Assembly: GCF_014805625.2 (NCBI RefSeq)
Contig: NW_023998520.1
Coordinates: forward strand, 223,972-287,971
Length of the DNA stretch: 64,000 nucleotides
Source of the DNA: Glossina fuscipes
Taxonomy: Eukaryota; Arthropoda; Insecta; Diptera; Glossinidae
Direction: 5' to 3'
Positions 1-11,290 of the stretch are shown piece by piece. Below the pieces are notes generated by a model. It was given only the letters and a program-made list of their open reading frames with translations. It was not told the origin of the DNA and did not search any database. Within the stretch, counting starts at the first letter, position 1. Each line of letters opens with the position of its first letter. The position numbers and the translations under genes were made by a program.

Positions 1-548
1 CCGTTTATTGGGAGAAGAGATATGTACAGCTGTGCCTGAAGTTAACATGTATCAAGCATAGAGTATGTATTCTAGCATTAACTACAATTTAATTGCCAAT
101 AGATTTGAATGGAATGCATTCAAACCAAATAGAAGCATCCAAGAATCCCTTATTTAAACCGGGAGGAGTAGCTAGTCCTATATTGCGTTAAATTCATTCT
201 TTAAATTTAGCGAAAGATATATTTTCTAAAGGACCGGTTTCTTATGGAAGAGTTTATATTTCATAAACGCGATCTTCTTTCGACAACAAAACTTAAATCT
301 CACGATTTTCCACACCTCCGTAGTGGTACCGTGTGGGCGCTTTGCTAATTATTTTAGATGGTTGTCTCCTCTATAGGCCCACAACATTATAAACTTAACT
401 TAAAACTATAATAAAATTTACAATAACGATAAATGAATGAAATCTTCATTTATTCAAAATGTACGCACATAAAACATAAATATATAAAAGGTATATATAT
501 ATATGATCTAAATAAAAAGTAAATACGATGACTGCTGTGCGGCTGTTA
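1..548. other. AT-rich non-coding stretch, 3' flank of the minus-strand gene
   Basis: No convincing reading frame was found. It lies downstream of the minus-strand gene ending at 549. Read on the minus strand, an AATAAA hexamer (plus-strand TTTATT at about 449-454) is a possible poly(A) signal for that gene. A short TA-dinucleotide run sits near 480-505. Confidence 0.4.
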
Positions 549-1600
549 TTAACATTTTGCTCTGCAAAAGAAACGTAATGTAATTACTAAATTTTATATA
601 TAAAGTTAATAGCGAACTTACCGTTTGGCCTGTGGCGGTCTTTCATTGCACTGAAGCAATAATGCTCGTTTATAACATAATCATAACTAAAGATAAATAC
701 AACTTACTTTGACATATAGTGAATCTTCATGACTTATGAGGGATGGGCGACGGCGTATCGCTCCTTCTTTATCTATAATGAAAAATTAGAATATAAGTTA
801 GTAATGCATCAACATTTTTGTTCTTTCGAGGCACGATTTCCATCTTTCAAAGTGCGACGAGTTTAATCTGTAAAGAAAAATTTGAATATAAGTTAGTAAT
901 GTATCAACATTTTCGTGCTAAATTTGAATTACCTTAGTATCCAGATACGTTCTTGTCAATAGATTCCCTATAGTTTTTGCTTTTCAGCAACATAAATAGG
1001 GTAAACCCAAACAAATTTCGTCGATGCATCCTGCCGGTAACACAAGATCCATCTGATTTAGAGAAGTTAGCATTCGCTACCACTGTAGCCTGTATTCGCT
1101 TTCCTATATCTGGATCCACGATACGCTGGTCCATCGCCGCATTAAAAATCACGTATGCATGGTCGAATGCTTTATTTACTTCTAATTTCGGAAAACCGGC
1201 TTGATATATTTCCTGGTTATGATGATGTTGTTTACGGAATCTTTCGTTATCTTTTCACCCATCACCTTCTCGCGAAAGTCGTGCTCCTCCTCCGCCATGT
1301 CTGGCAAGCAGTGACGGCAATTTAATTGTTCACGTGCCACTCCGAAAGCCGTGAACAACCGCAGGTATCTTATCTCGTGATATTTGAGTTGGATTGCTCG
1401 GAGATTTTTAAACACCTTTCCGTCGAGCCCGAATGGTCTTCTTCGAGCTCTTTCACAATTTCGTAATTCATTGTGTTTATTATGCTGTAATCATCGTCTG
1501 TTTTAAATCCGCTTTTGTATTTGAAGACCTGCAGGTTTCTTAGGCGGTAGCACAACTGCACTATCTCGACGAGCGATCTGGCTTTCTTTCGTTTCGACAT
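549..1600 (-). CDS. Four-exon gene of unknown function, reading frame interrupted
   Basis: Function not recognised. Exon 1 is 933-1600 (ATG at 1598-1600, starting MSKRKKARS), exon 2 is 708-772, exon 3 is 622-650 and exon 4 is 549-561 (stop 549-551). Introns have GT donors (GTAATT, GTAAGT, GTAAGT) and AG acceptors after pyrimidine tracts; intron 1 has a TACTAAC branch-point-like site. The phases join through all four exons, giving about 258 residues. The protein is basic and charged, with an Arg-rich stretch (RARRRPFG), a CRHC pair, and a C-terminus ending QAKRAKC. Exon 1 is split over three frames by apparent 1-nt losses near 1478-1484 and 1252-1256, the latter in an A-run. A TAA (934-936) sits in frame one base before the first donor. 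Retained introns argue against a retrocopy. It may be a young pseudogene, or a live gene with assembly errors plus a wrong local model. The start abuts a repeat at 1613, so upstream exons could be displaced. Confidence 0.6.
780..913 (-). repeat. Duplicated 3' splice region inside intron 1
   Basis: A segment of about 38 bp containing the TACTAAC branch-like motif, a pyrimidine tract and the acceptor occurs twice (780-818 and 875-913), almost identical. Both are followed by AG. Only the copy ending at 773-774 keeps the downstream exon in frame with the others. Confidence 0.65.
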
Positions 1601-1612
1601 GAAAGTGGAACG

Positions 1613-2492
1613 GAAGCCTTAGGCATTTTCGAGGCCATTCGATTCTAGTCAGAGATGAACAAGATGGCCCTTCCCCGTTGCCGCCCGCCCGCTGTCTTTA
1701 AGAGTCCCCACTAAGCACTCGTGGCATTCTCACTGACTACTAAGGGCTTGTTTGCATTATCCATAACCTCTCCAATCCTTCAGCTTGGCCAGACAGGCCT
1801 GCGTTTTCTTCAGTAAGCTCCATCAGCACCTTTTCATAATCATCAGCCAACATCAAAGTTGACTGGACCTCCGAGCTAGAAAAACCATTGATTTTAATAC
1901 AATCGGGAGGATATGTCTTTAAATTTACTCACAAAATCGGACTTACAAACAACTTGCTGTACCCCTTACCATTTCCAATAGCCTTCTTAACAATCCTTCT
2001 AGCAGTGATGGTAGCTACAGAAGTGCTTGACGAGTTCCCTACTTCACTATCACTGCCATTCTTAATTTTTTTCACTAGAGACTCACTCTCCTTTTCCTTT
2101 TCTCTTCACTTCTTTCTTTCCAGCTGTCCCTGAAGCATCTGTTTGATGGACTGCCTAACAACCGTCTGGCTTTCATCGTCAAACACTTCTAAGCTGAGAA
2201 TAGGCCGACAAATAAGACTTGGAAAGTGACTAACCTATATAAAAGAAGACTTTGAAATTGGACAATTTATAACTGCTCCCAATAACAGGAATATATATAG
2301 GTTGAAATATATAATAATATATCCAAAGGCAACAAAAAATAAATAAAAGGCGTAAAACCTTGACGTAAAATTCAAGACAATATTAGTTTATCTAATAACA
2401 AACCCAACAAATAACATGGTGCTTATATTTGCTAATGTTTATTAATGTAATTTATGACTTACCATATAATAATGATATTACAATAAATATTA
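1613..2492 (-). mobile_element. Dispersed repeat, copy 1 (partner at 34495-35282)
   Basis: This matches 34495-35282 over nearly its whole length, with scattered substitutions and one extra segment of about 75 bp (near 2334-2413) here. The conserved part reads best on the minus strand as short broken peptides (for example [12 protein letters not shown], where copy 2 has [12 protein letters not shown]). That conservation suggests the coding DNA of a retrotransposon ORF1. At the other copy the same sequence adjoins LOA/I-type fragments in the same orientation, so it is probably the 5' part of such an element. The family is an inference. Confidence 0.6.
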
Positions 2493-3059
2493 CCGCAAGT
2501 CGTTTGATGTTACAGCGACAACTCAATTTGCATGGTCTCAACAGGAACATCTGATAAAGCTAGCGTATTTTTCAATGAATAGACTGTCTTTTTTTGTGAT
2601 TTTCACGAAGATAGTTTTAACCTGCTGTCCTTCATTTAGTTCACCAGGGCAGCAGTTTGTCTATCATTCATTATAGTCCACCATCTCTTGAACTGATCGC
2701 TCGCTTACATTTTTCTGTGAGAATATTTTAGGAAAATTAAATGGTTTGCTTTAAAAAATAAAAATAAGTTCTCCTGAGAAAAACAGCTCAACTCAGCTCA
2801 GTTGGGTACGTATCCTCTTTCATCTTCTTCTTACCTTTTCTTAGCATTCTTAACTTACTGCAATTGAGGGCAGTTAGAGTTTAGTTTTTCTATCGGTGTT
2901 TGTTCTCTTTTTTCGAATCTCTGACGAGACGATTCATTGGTTTTCTGTTCTAATAAGTACTTTGATACCTCTCCTAAAGAGCCCTTTGCAAAATATGCTT
3001 GTTGGAAGAAATTCTGCCATAGGTCGAAGAATTTAGATTGTTATAAGCTATTTAAGCAA
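2493..3059. other. No gene seen
   Basis: AT-rich sequence with no coding similarity that I can recognise. Confidence 0.4.
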
Positions 3060-3412
3060 ACTCAGCGCCGCTAGTTTGTAATGATGTAAGCATTTTCAAA
3101 GCCCGTAGAATCCCAAGCGATATTGATAGCTCTCAACATCTTGGGAGATTTGATTATTCTTCTGTCATAAAAGATTTAATTAGTCTGAATACGCACATGA
3201 CGGCTTTGTCGTTGCAACTATCTCCATAATTCTTGGATCTGAATTCGTCTGCTACGTTAACTTCGCGTGCCTCGTCGGTTGTGTCGGAGAAGATTTCTCA
3301 CCGAGAACTGGGTGATGTACCAAGTGGGCAGATTACAGCTGTTGATTCCGAACATCTAGATAAACCGGTTAGTGGCAATGGCACTATAAAAAAAAAGCGA
3401 ATTTTTGTATGA
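3060..3412 (+). pseudogene. Unidentified coding remnant
   Basis: One frame is open for about 115 codons apart from a single TAA near 3230. It has normal-looking composition (Ser/Leu-rich, with motifs such as ISHRELGDVPSG and a KKKR stretch before a stop near 3410). Base composition is less AT-rich than the flanks. It resembles a transposon ORF more than random sequence, but I cannot name the family. No intron signals are evident. Confidence 0.35.
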
Positions 3413-4315
3413 AGATGGCTTGTGAAACTTTTCCTTATAGCATAAGGCTGGCAAATCTGACGGATTAACGGTTATTCTGGTTGGAGCCAGAGGTTGGAGC
3501 CAGAAGCGATTCAACTAATTTTCATTCCAGCAAGCAAAGTAATGTTTGTGTCACTTTTCACTTGTTGAGAAATAGAAACTAAAATATCCGAAGCTAACAT
3601 AACGAAAATGATCATTTATAAAATGAATGTTTCTCAACCGACGTATATAGCCTCGTGGCGTCGTACAGCGTCGTGATGTGTGCGGAGAAGTTTCAAGTAG
3701 TCATTGCTTGCTTCACCAGAAGATGATTATCATTCAAGTTCGACATTTGCGCTTGAAGATAATGTCTTTAACCAAAATTTCTCTTTCTTATTTCATAGAG
3801 GCAAACAGAATTTACTTAGAATTTTTTGTCGGCAATGGATTGGGATTCTACAACTATGATACTGATCGACTGTTCTAAAGTGTACAACGCACTCTTTTCT
3901 AATATATTATTTTTGACCTTTTGTTTAATTTCTGCATTTATTAAGTAACTATAAACCCATGGACCTATTACCTAGTTACATAGATAAATTTAGTGTGCAA
4001 GAGGAAACTATGGCATAAGTTAGCATACACGCCAGCTAGATGGCTATTAACGTAATCATTTTGCTTCATAAACTCCGTAGTCATCAATTCCTACACAAAT
4101 AAAATATACATTAAGAATGAAGCAGTTCAATCGATTTTCTTCTACACGTATTCAAGGAATCATCGAAGGATTTCAGACTAGTAAAACTAACAGTGAAAGA
4201 TCGCTCGGCTGATGAGTTAAAAAAAGATGGTTTTAATATTAACGAGCTTCTATTCGATCTGGAGAACTGCAGTCGTTCAATCGAAAGCACGGAAGCATCC
4301 GGCAGCTGTTAAAAT
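3413..4315. other. No assigned gene; short open stretch near 4185-4310
   Basis: Mostly AT-rich and featureless. A hydrophilic frame of about 40 codons (including KLTVKDRSADELKKDG) lies at about 4185-4310 (+), immediately before the Jockey-type insertion at 4316. It may be a small interrupted coding fragment, but no family was recognised. Confidence 0.25.
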
Positions 4316-5980
4316 TTTATTTATTTATTTATTTATTCCACTTATACTAGAAACTCAACTAAAACAAAATGGCAGTCAAAATGGAGTTCAATTGACTCTT
4401 AAAATAATCTTAAATTAATTAATATTAAAACTTAGTATAAGTACAATGACACAAATAAGAAGAAAAAAAAAGCATGTACACAACTAGCATAGAGCCACAC
4501 CCATAACCGGTGCAGGACCAAATTGCAAATGAATCTCTAAGCCATCGCAAACATGCATTAGCGTGGCAATCGATAATACAATTAATTTACGACTCATAAT
4601 CACTNNNNNNNNNNGACTTTAAAGAGTCCGTTAATGAGAATAAGTGATAGACGTCATTTAGGTTCTTGTAAACAACTCTGAGCGGGTTAGACAGTTCGTA
4701 ACTATATTTGCATTGACTAAGCTTTATCAAGATAAAGTGCCCAGAGAAGTGGTTAGGGACATTGAAGCCTATCTCACGAAGTAATGCGGGCGAGTCACCA
4801 TTGTACCATTTATAAGTTTGATTACGAAAAAAACCCCAAGAACAAATCTACGTTTCTCCAGTCACGATAAGGATAACAGAAGCAACCTATTTTCATAGGG
4901 TGGAAGAGGGGCAATTGGGTCCCAACCCAAATTCCTAAGGGCAAACAGCAAGAATTGCTAGGTCTAACTAAACACATGTAAAGCCTTTTCGTAATGTAGG
5001 GATCATCAAGCTCTTTGGACCACCTTTTTATAAAACCAAGCGCTTTGCTTATCGAGAGCTCAATATGCAAGTTGAAACGGTCAAATAGAACGTCTAAATC
5101 TGTGATCGAATCGACGTCCTCTAACTTATGCGAATTTATGAAATACTGAGTAATGAATGACCTTCTTCTTGAGAAAGAAAGCTTCTTACATTTGCTCAGA
5201 TTTAGTTTCAGAAGATTCACAGAGCACCATGCAACAAAATTATCCAAGTCACCTTGAAGCTGATGTGGTTGCGATTCAACAGCGAAGGAGGAAAACAGTT
5301 TCACATCAACCGCTTACATTAAGATCTGGCTGGAATTAACCACCGATGGAAGATCGTTAACGTATAAACTAAATAAAATGGGACCTAAGTGACTTCCTTG
5401 AGGTATGCCAGATATAACGGGGAATTCATCGGAGGTGAAGTTGAACAAAACCCTGAAGGATCTGTTGTGCAGATAAGAGCATATCTATTTCACTCAATAG
5501 AAAGGGAAGCTAGAGGCTTGGAGTTTAAAGATAAGTAAGTTATGGTTAACCGTATCAAACGCTTTGCTTAAATCAGGATATATCACATCTGTGCGAGAGC
5601 GACTAGAAGAAGCCTTGAAAACATGACAAGTAAACTCTAACAAGTTAGACTGTAGATCGCCCTTTCCGCCGTGCTGGTGCGGAGAAATATACGAATTAAT
5701 GGGAAATGCCAAACGCTGAGCCACAATTCGCTCGAACCATTTGGTCAAGACACTCAACTTGGCTATGCTTCTGTAGTTCTCAACAAGTTGTCTCCTTCCA
5801 CTTATGTGGACAGGAATAAGGAAACTACTCTTCCAACACGAAGGGAAAACACCTAAGTTCAAGGACAGGTAAATAATCTTTGAGATCACGCAACATACCC
5901 CGACAAAGCAAGATTTAAATACACATGATGGAATTCTATCAGGTCCTGGCGCACAACAATATTTTAGAGAACTCAACCCC
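4316..5980 (-). mobile_element. Jockey-type non-LTR retrotransposon, copy 1 (RT to 3' end)
   Basis: Read on the minus strand this holds the reverse transcriptase from the APGPD region (about 5960) through motif A (DLSKAFDTVNH, about 5530) to the thumb and C-terminal region (about 4820-5300, with KLNLSKCKKLSFSRR and GFIKRWSKELDD). It then has a non-coding tail ending in a (TTTA)n run at 4316-4337. Motif C (normally YADD) is destroyed near 5290-5325: a stop and AVD occupy its place. Frameshifts separate the blocks and a 10-N gap interrupts the 3' part. The same 3' tail recurs at 29940. The 5' end stops abruptly against the next copy. The copy is dead. Confidence 0.85.
4605..4614. other. Assembly gap (10 N)
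   Basis: Ten ambiguous bases within the 3' part of Jockey-type copy 1. Confidence 0.99.
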
Positions 5981-5984
5981 TTAA

Positions 5985-7918
5985 AAATCGGGTCTCAACC
6001 CAAATTCCTAAGGGCAAACAGCAAGAACTGCTTTTGAACAGATTCAATTGAATCTGCATAGCTCCTATATGGAGGATACCACACAACTGAGGCATACTCG
6101 AGTATGGGTCTAACCAAACACATGTACAGCCTTTTCGTAAAGTAGGGATAATCAAGCCCTTTGGACCACCTTTTTATAAAACCAAGCGCGGACCTAGCTT
6201 TGCTTAACGATAGCTCAATATGCAAATTGAAACGTAACCTATAATCAAATAGAACGCCTAAATCGGTGAACGAATCGACGTCTTCCAACTTGTGCGAATC
6301 AATGAAATATTGAGTACTGAACGACTTCCTTCTTGAGAAAGAAAGCTTCTTACATTTATTTAGATTTAGTTTTAGAGGATTGAAAGAGTACCATGCAACC
6401 AAATTATTCAAATCACTTTGAAGATGATGTGATTGCGATTCTACGGAAAAGGAAGAAAAAAATTTCCCATCGTCAGCACACATTAAGATCTCGCTGAATT
6501 TAATCACGGAGGGCAAATCATTTATCTAGGTATTAAATAAGATGGGTCCTAAGTGGCTACCTTGAGGTACGCCAGACGTCACGGGGATTCATGCGAGGTA
6601 ATGAGGTTAAATAAAACCCTGAATGATCTACCATGCAGATAAGAGCATAACTATCCCACTAAGAAAAAAGGTAAGCCAGAGGCTTGGAGTTTAAAGATAA
6701 GTAGTCTATGGGTAACCAAATCAAACGCTTTGCTTAAATCAGTGTATATAATATCTATGCGGGAGCCACTAGAAAAAGCCTTAAAAACATAACAAGTAAA
6801 CTCTAAGAAGTCGGCGACTGTAGATCTTCCCTTTCGAAAACCATATTGGAGAGGAGAAATATAAGATTTCGTGGAAAAGGCTATAGGCTGAGCCACAATT
6901 CGCTCAAACAGTTTAGGCAAGACACACAACTTGGCAACGCCTCTGTAGTTCTCTACAAGTTGCCTACTACCAATTTTGTGAATAGGAATAAGGAAACAAA
7001 TCCTCCAACATAAAGGGAAAGCCCCTGAATTCAAGGACTTGTTAAAAATTTTTGAGATAACACCACATAGCTCGCCAGCACAAGATATAAGTACACATGA
7101 GGGGACTCCATCAGGTCCAGGCGAACAATTATATTTTAGAGAGCTCAAACCTTCAAAAAAATCCTTTTCAGATATAACAAAGTTGGGAATTGAAATTAAA
7201 TTAGAAATCGGATATGGATAGTTTGCTGATAAATCAAAATTGGCAGTTGAAAAGTTCTGTCGGAAGTATACCCCAAGGAGATTTGAGGTTTCAAAATCAT
7301 CCGAGGACTCGGAGCCATTAAAAGACACATGCGAGGGATTTATGGAGAATTTTCTTTTTGAGTTAACAAATTTACAAAAGTATTTAGGATTAGCAACCAA
7401 GGAGAATTTAACAAACTGAAGGTATCTGCAATAGTATTGGCGGTTGGGAGAATTAAATTTATGCCTTGCCACAGAGTAAGCGAAATAATCGAAAGAAGAA
7501 CCACTTCTCGAAAATTTTTTGAAAAGCTTGTTTTTCCTATTCTTGTAACATTTGATTGTTTTATTAAACCAGGAGGGACACTTACTTCTAGGACGGGACT
7601 GCTTGATCGGAACGGATGCAGAAATAGCTTGATTTAATATATTGTAGAACGACGACAGTAAGCTATCAATACTTCCCATTGAGAAATCAAGCACCATATG
7701 GGAAAGATGTGATTTTAGCATGGAAACATTGATTTTATGGAAGTCATAAAATTTATATGAAAATTTGAATTTGGAACGTTATGGAAGTTCAACGAACCAA
7801 CATGCTTGTAATGAAAGGAAATACCCAATGCAGGATGATATGGATCCTCAGGTAAACTAAACGGAAGACAACGAATAATAAAACTTTTTATTGCTAGCAA
7901 ATCAACAAAAAAGGACAA
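5985..7918 (-). mobile_element. Jockey-type non-LTR retrotransposon, copy 2 (end of endonuclease to RT)
   Basis: Minus-strand order: end of the endonuclease/linker (7715-7918), then a long open RT frame (6651-7721, 356 residues), then a shifted frame (5995-6516) with the palm end and thumb. Visible motifs are CSPGPDGVPS, ENYRGVAKL, QYGFRKGRST, motif A (YTDLSKAFD) and a motif C written CADD instead of YADD. The thumb carries KLNLNKCKKLSFSRR and ends in LEYASVVWYPPY. At least two frame breaks disrupt ORF2. It belongs to the same family as copies at 4316 and 29940. Its 3' end is missing: it joins directly to copy 1 at about 5980-5985. Confidence 0.88.
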
Positions 7919-9617
7919 AAAAAGGTGGATAAATCAATTAATATTACAATTTATAAAGTCCACAATAAACCCTTTGGTTACACAGAGTTTGATGTTCCTA
8001 GTCTTCAGCTGCCTTTTCGGCTGCAGCAACTGCCATGTGTTGTTGGGGATCATCTGTTAGCAGCGGCGTTAGATGTGCCCTGATAATTGCTTGAGGTCGT
8101 TGTCGTTTTATTTATCACTGTTACCTTATACTTGCCGTTGCTATTTTCTTTCCTTTTAATTTTATTTATTTCGTCTCTACTTTTTTCTTTTATTCTTTAT
8201 TTCTTGGACTTGTTATGAAACGTACAAAAACAATTTTGCTCCTTAAATTTGTACCACAGCGCAGAACAGAGGAAAAAACTTTTGATGCGGTTGCTTTTTG
8301 TTACGAGCGAGAAAGAACATCAAAAAAACATATTTTCTTATCTCTACGTAGGCTTCATTACCTTTCCATGCACTCAGAGGTAGCTGAGTGCACGTAAAAC
8401 ACGTAAAACTTTTTGCTTCACAGGTACAGAATACGATCAAAACTTTTTAATCTTTTTGAAATTTTACGTTGCTGCGCTTTCTAGGTGTGAATCCGAATGA
8501 GTAAACCACTATAGAGTTTAGAAATGAACTTGCAAGATTTTTTTTGTTAATCAATCCTATGCGACCGTTTCGGAATTTTATTAACAAATATATACACGTA
8601 TACCTTTCTTAATAAATTTTTGTTTTGCATATTATATATAATTCGTTTTCTTAATAAACTTTCGTTTAACTTTTTTTTTTTTACCTTTATTCAAATATTT
8701 CTTTTGTAGCATGAACTTTCTATGTTTATAAATATGACTCCTTTTGAACGTTATAACTATTTTTCGCATTGGTTTTCAAGAATCACTTTCTTTTTACAAA
8801 TATTTCTTACATTCAATTGTTTGACAGGAAAAATTTGTACTAGGTCGCTTTTCAACTATGACTCTCTTTGTCAACTCAAATTTTTCACCGTCAACCAGAC
8901 CCTTGCTAAAATGCTTATCCATAATAGCGACAATTTTTGTTTTTGTAATTACAAATATTCTATATTACTTTATTATTATGTCATGCGCTATTCTAACATC
9001 TAGTTTCATAAATTTGTTATTGCATGGACAATTAAAAGGTTAGTTTGAGGGATTGATGAATGGTTGGCTGATAGCTCTGACAATATTTTTTCTCTCCCTT
9101 TTTTTTCTTATCATTACATTTATATTTTTTCAAAATCACTGTAATGCCTTTCTCTTTTTTTTTTCTTTTAATTCAACATGTTGCTTGCTACTTAGATTCA
9201 CTACTCTGTCTTCCAAAAATATTTAAATTTTCTTATATATCAAATACAGTTGAAGTTAATCGCAATCCTTTTTTTTTCTTTCACATATATGGGTGACCCC
9301 TCTCTCTCCGAAGCTTTTTTTTTTCTTTGGATATTTAAAAAAAAAAATATTTTAAAAACAGTTCTCTTTCTCGCGTTCAGCAATTTATATTTTAATTATT
9401 TAAATTATTTTTAACGTATGTACACATAAACACTTGCTATGTTCAACTAACTTTATTTCTTTTACATATATATTACTTAATTTTTTGTGTCTTATTGCAA
9501 GCGTTACCTCGTCGCGAACATTTAATGAAAAAAACTGAAGTTCAATCAAGAAAATTGTCACTACTTTCTAGCAAAGATTGCCTTAGCACCCGCACCTCTC
9601 CGTTTGACTGCTCGAAA
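7919..9617. other. No gene seen; T-rich DNA
   Basis: Contains several oligo-T/oligo-A runs and no coding region that I can support. About 100 bp next to the Jockey-type copy (to roughly 8090) is less AT-rich and may belong to its 5' portion. Confidence 0.4.
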
Positions 9618-9888
9618 TTAACTGCTCTCACGCCAAATCAAAAGCAAACCAAAACCTACTCTTTCGCATGATTTCTTGTTCTTCCCTTTTTTTTTCTTTT
9701 CCTTTTTCTTTTTTGCGTTGCTATATAGCGCTATTCTTGCAAAAAAAAAGGAATGAACCGCAAAATCACGCGATTTTGCATAACGGGATGCCGTTATTGC
9801 AATGTTTTCGGCTGACACGGACCGACCGACACTTTACCCTAAGTTTGTTCGCGGACGTTACACACACATGCATAAAAAGCATACATAC
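9618..9888 (+). repeat. Left arm of a long inverted repeat
   Basis: Bases from about 9710 to 9870 match the reverse complement of about 12640-12970, including the GGCATGCCGTTATTGC-like core (here GGGATGCCGTTATTGC, at 9783-9798) and a shared end around GTTCGCGGACGTTACACA (9847-9864). The arms lie almost 3 kb apart in opposite orientation. They could be terminal arms of a foldback-type element or two separately inserted copies of one repeat. Confidence 0.55.
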
Positions 9889-10341
9889 TGTGAGGACGTT
9901 TGCGTTCCTTTCCTAGGCTGGGGCAGCTCAGCGGCCTAGGGGAACACACAAGAATATTTTTTGATTCGCAGAGGCACTTTATTTTTATAACTCTTTCTTA
10001 AAAACTTAAACTCTATTTCGACTTCCTACTTCGGAGATTAAAACCTGACCCTTTTCAGTCGGTGGGTAAAACCCAACTCCTTAACTAATTTAACCTACAT
10101 TAACCTGACCTATTCTATTCTTATCCTATCTTACTATATTCTTATTCTGGCTTAATCTCTTCTTACTCTAGCTTAATCTATTCTTATCCTATATCTATCC
10201 TACTCTTATACGATGTCTATCCTATTCTTATACTACGTTTATCCTATTCTTACCCTATCTTACTGTCTAGCACTCCTCTCTCCCCAGCCAGAGACGGAGA
10301 ACCCGTGAGGCCAAAACGAGGGACGACTTTGGGTCCTCACA
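9889..10341 (-). mobile_element. Solo LTR with 4-bp target-site duplication
   Basis: The segment begins TGTGAGGAC and ends GTCCTCACA, so it has TG...CA ends and a terminal inverted repeat. It is flanked by ATAC on both sides (9885-9888 and 10342-10345), the 4-bp duplication typical of gypsy-type integration. Read on the minus strand its first 90 bp match the start of the LTR at 19174 (TGTGAGGA-CCAAAGTCGT, GTGCTAGA-CAGTAAG), and its end matches that LTR's end. The interior holds a degenerate array of TATTCTTATCC-like units at about 10095-10260. No internal retroviral sequence accompanies it. Confidence 0.8.
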
Positions 10342-10689
10342 ATACATATAGCATTATTTCCTACAATTTGCTTACCTTGCCAGAACAAATAATGGAAAAA
10401 AAAGCCCAATGACCACATGTAACAATGCAACAAATTAAAGAAAGTTAAAATGTTAAGTCTCAATATAAAAGGAAAAATAATATACCGGACCGATAAATAC
10501 AAAGACACAAACTAACGGGCAGGAGGACAATACCGGCGCACGGTAAGACCGTTATGTAACCACATGCCTTTAGTGCCTTTAGGTTTTAGTTGTTTCATAA
10601 CTTTGTTTATGTAAATGCAGCTGGGCTAGTCAAGGAGCGGAAAAAAATTCAGCCTGGGATCTAAATACATTGAAACGTGTTATACGGCT

Positions 10690-11290
10690 AACAATTATTT
10701 GAAGCCTATCTAGGTAACACCTTGGGCACCGAGAAAAACGACAAACGACATGAAGAGCGTATGAGCAATGGTATCTGTGGAAGCAGATATAAGTTTAGAT
10801 TGTACAAGTTTCGGAGTGTAAGACAAACTCTACCAGAGACATTGGTAACGTGGAAGCCAAAGTTGAGTTTGCGATTCCATTGCACAAAGCATTGCATTGA
10901 ATGTACAGGAGCAATGGAATACCCAAATAGTCCTATATTGAGGTTGAATTGTTCTATATTGAGCCTGAGGAACTATGAAGAATAAGGCTTTAGTCTTACT
11001 GGAGTTAATGCAAAGCGTATTGCCTATCATCCTGTTAACAACTGCTAGAGGCTTAATATCATTTTTGAATTAATGTAAAATATTTGCATTATATCTTTAA
11101 CATAGAAAGATGTCATCCACCCCCATCGCCAAGGTCGTTTACAAAGGGATTAAACGGTAAGAGGCCAAAACGAAATCTTTCGGTACAGCAGATATAGACC
11201 CACTAAAGAAAGAGTTACAGTCATTCACAAAACAAACTGTTTGCGATCCGAAAATGCCAACACATTAGCTTAAAAACACTTCGAGAAAAG
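10690..11290 (-). mobile_element. Non-LTR retrotransposon RT fragment (second family)
   Basis: In shifting minus-strand frames, 11160-11010 reads like the end of the RT palm and the segment INSSKTKALFF. 10897-10706 gives a thumb segment (NVSGRVCLTLRNLYNLNLYL) typical of Jockey/CR1-group reverse transcriptases. The YADD position near 11110 is replaced by stop-containing sequence. It clearly differs from the 4.3-7.9 kb family. Only about 600 bp remain, with several stops and shifts. Confidence 0.65.
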
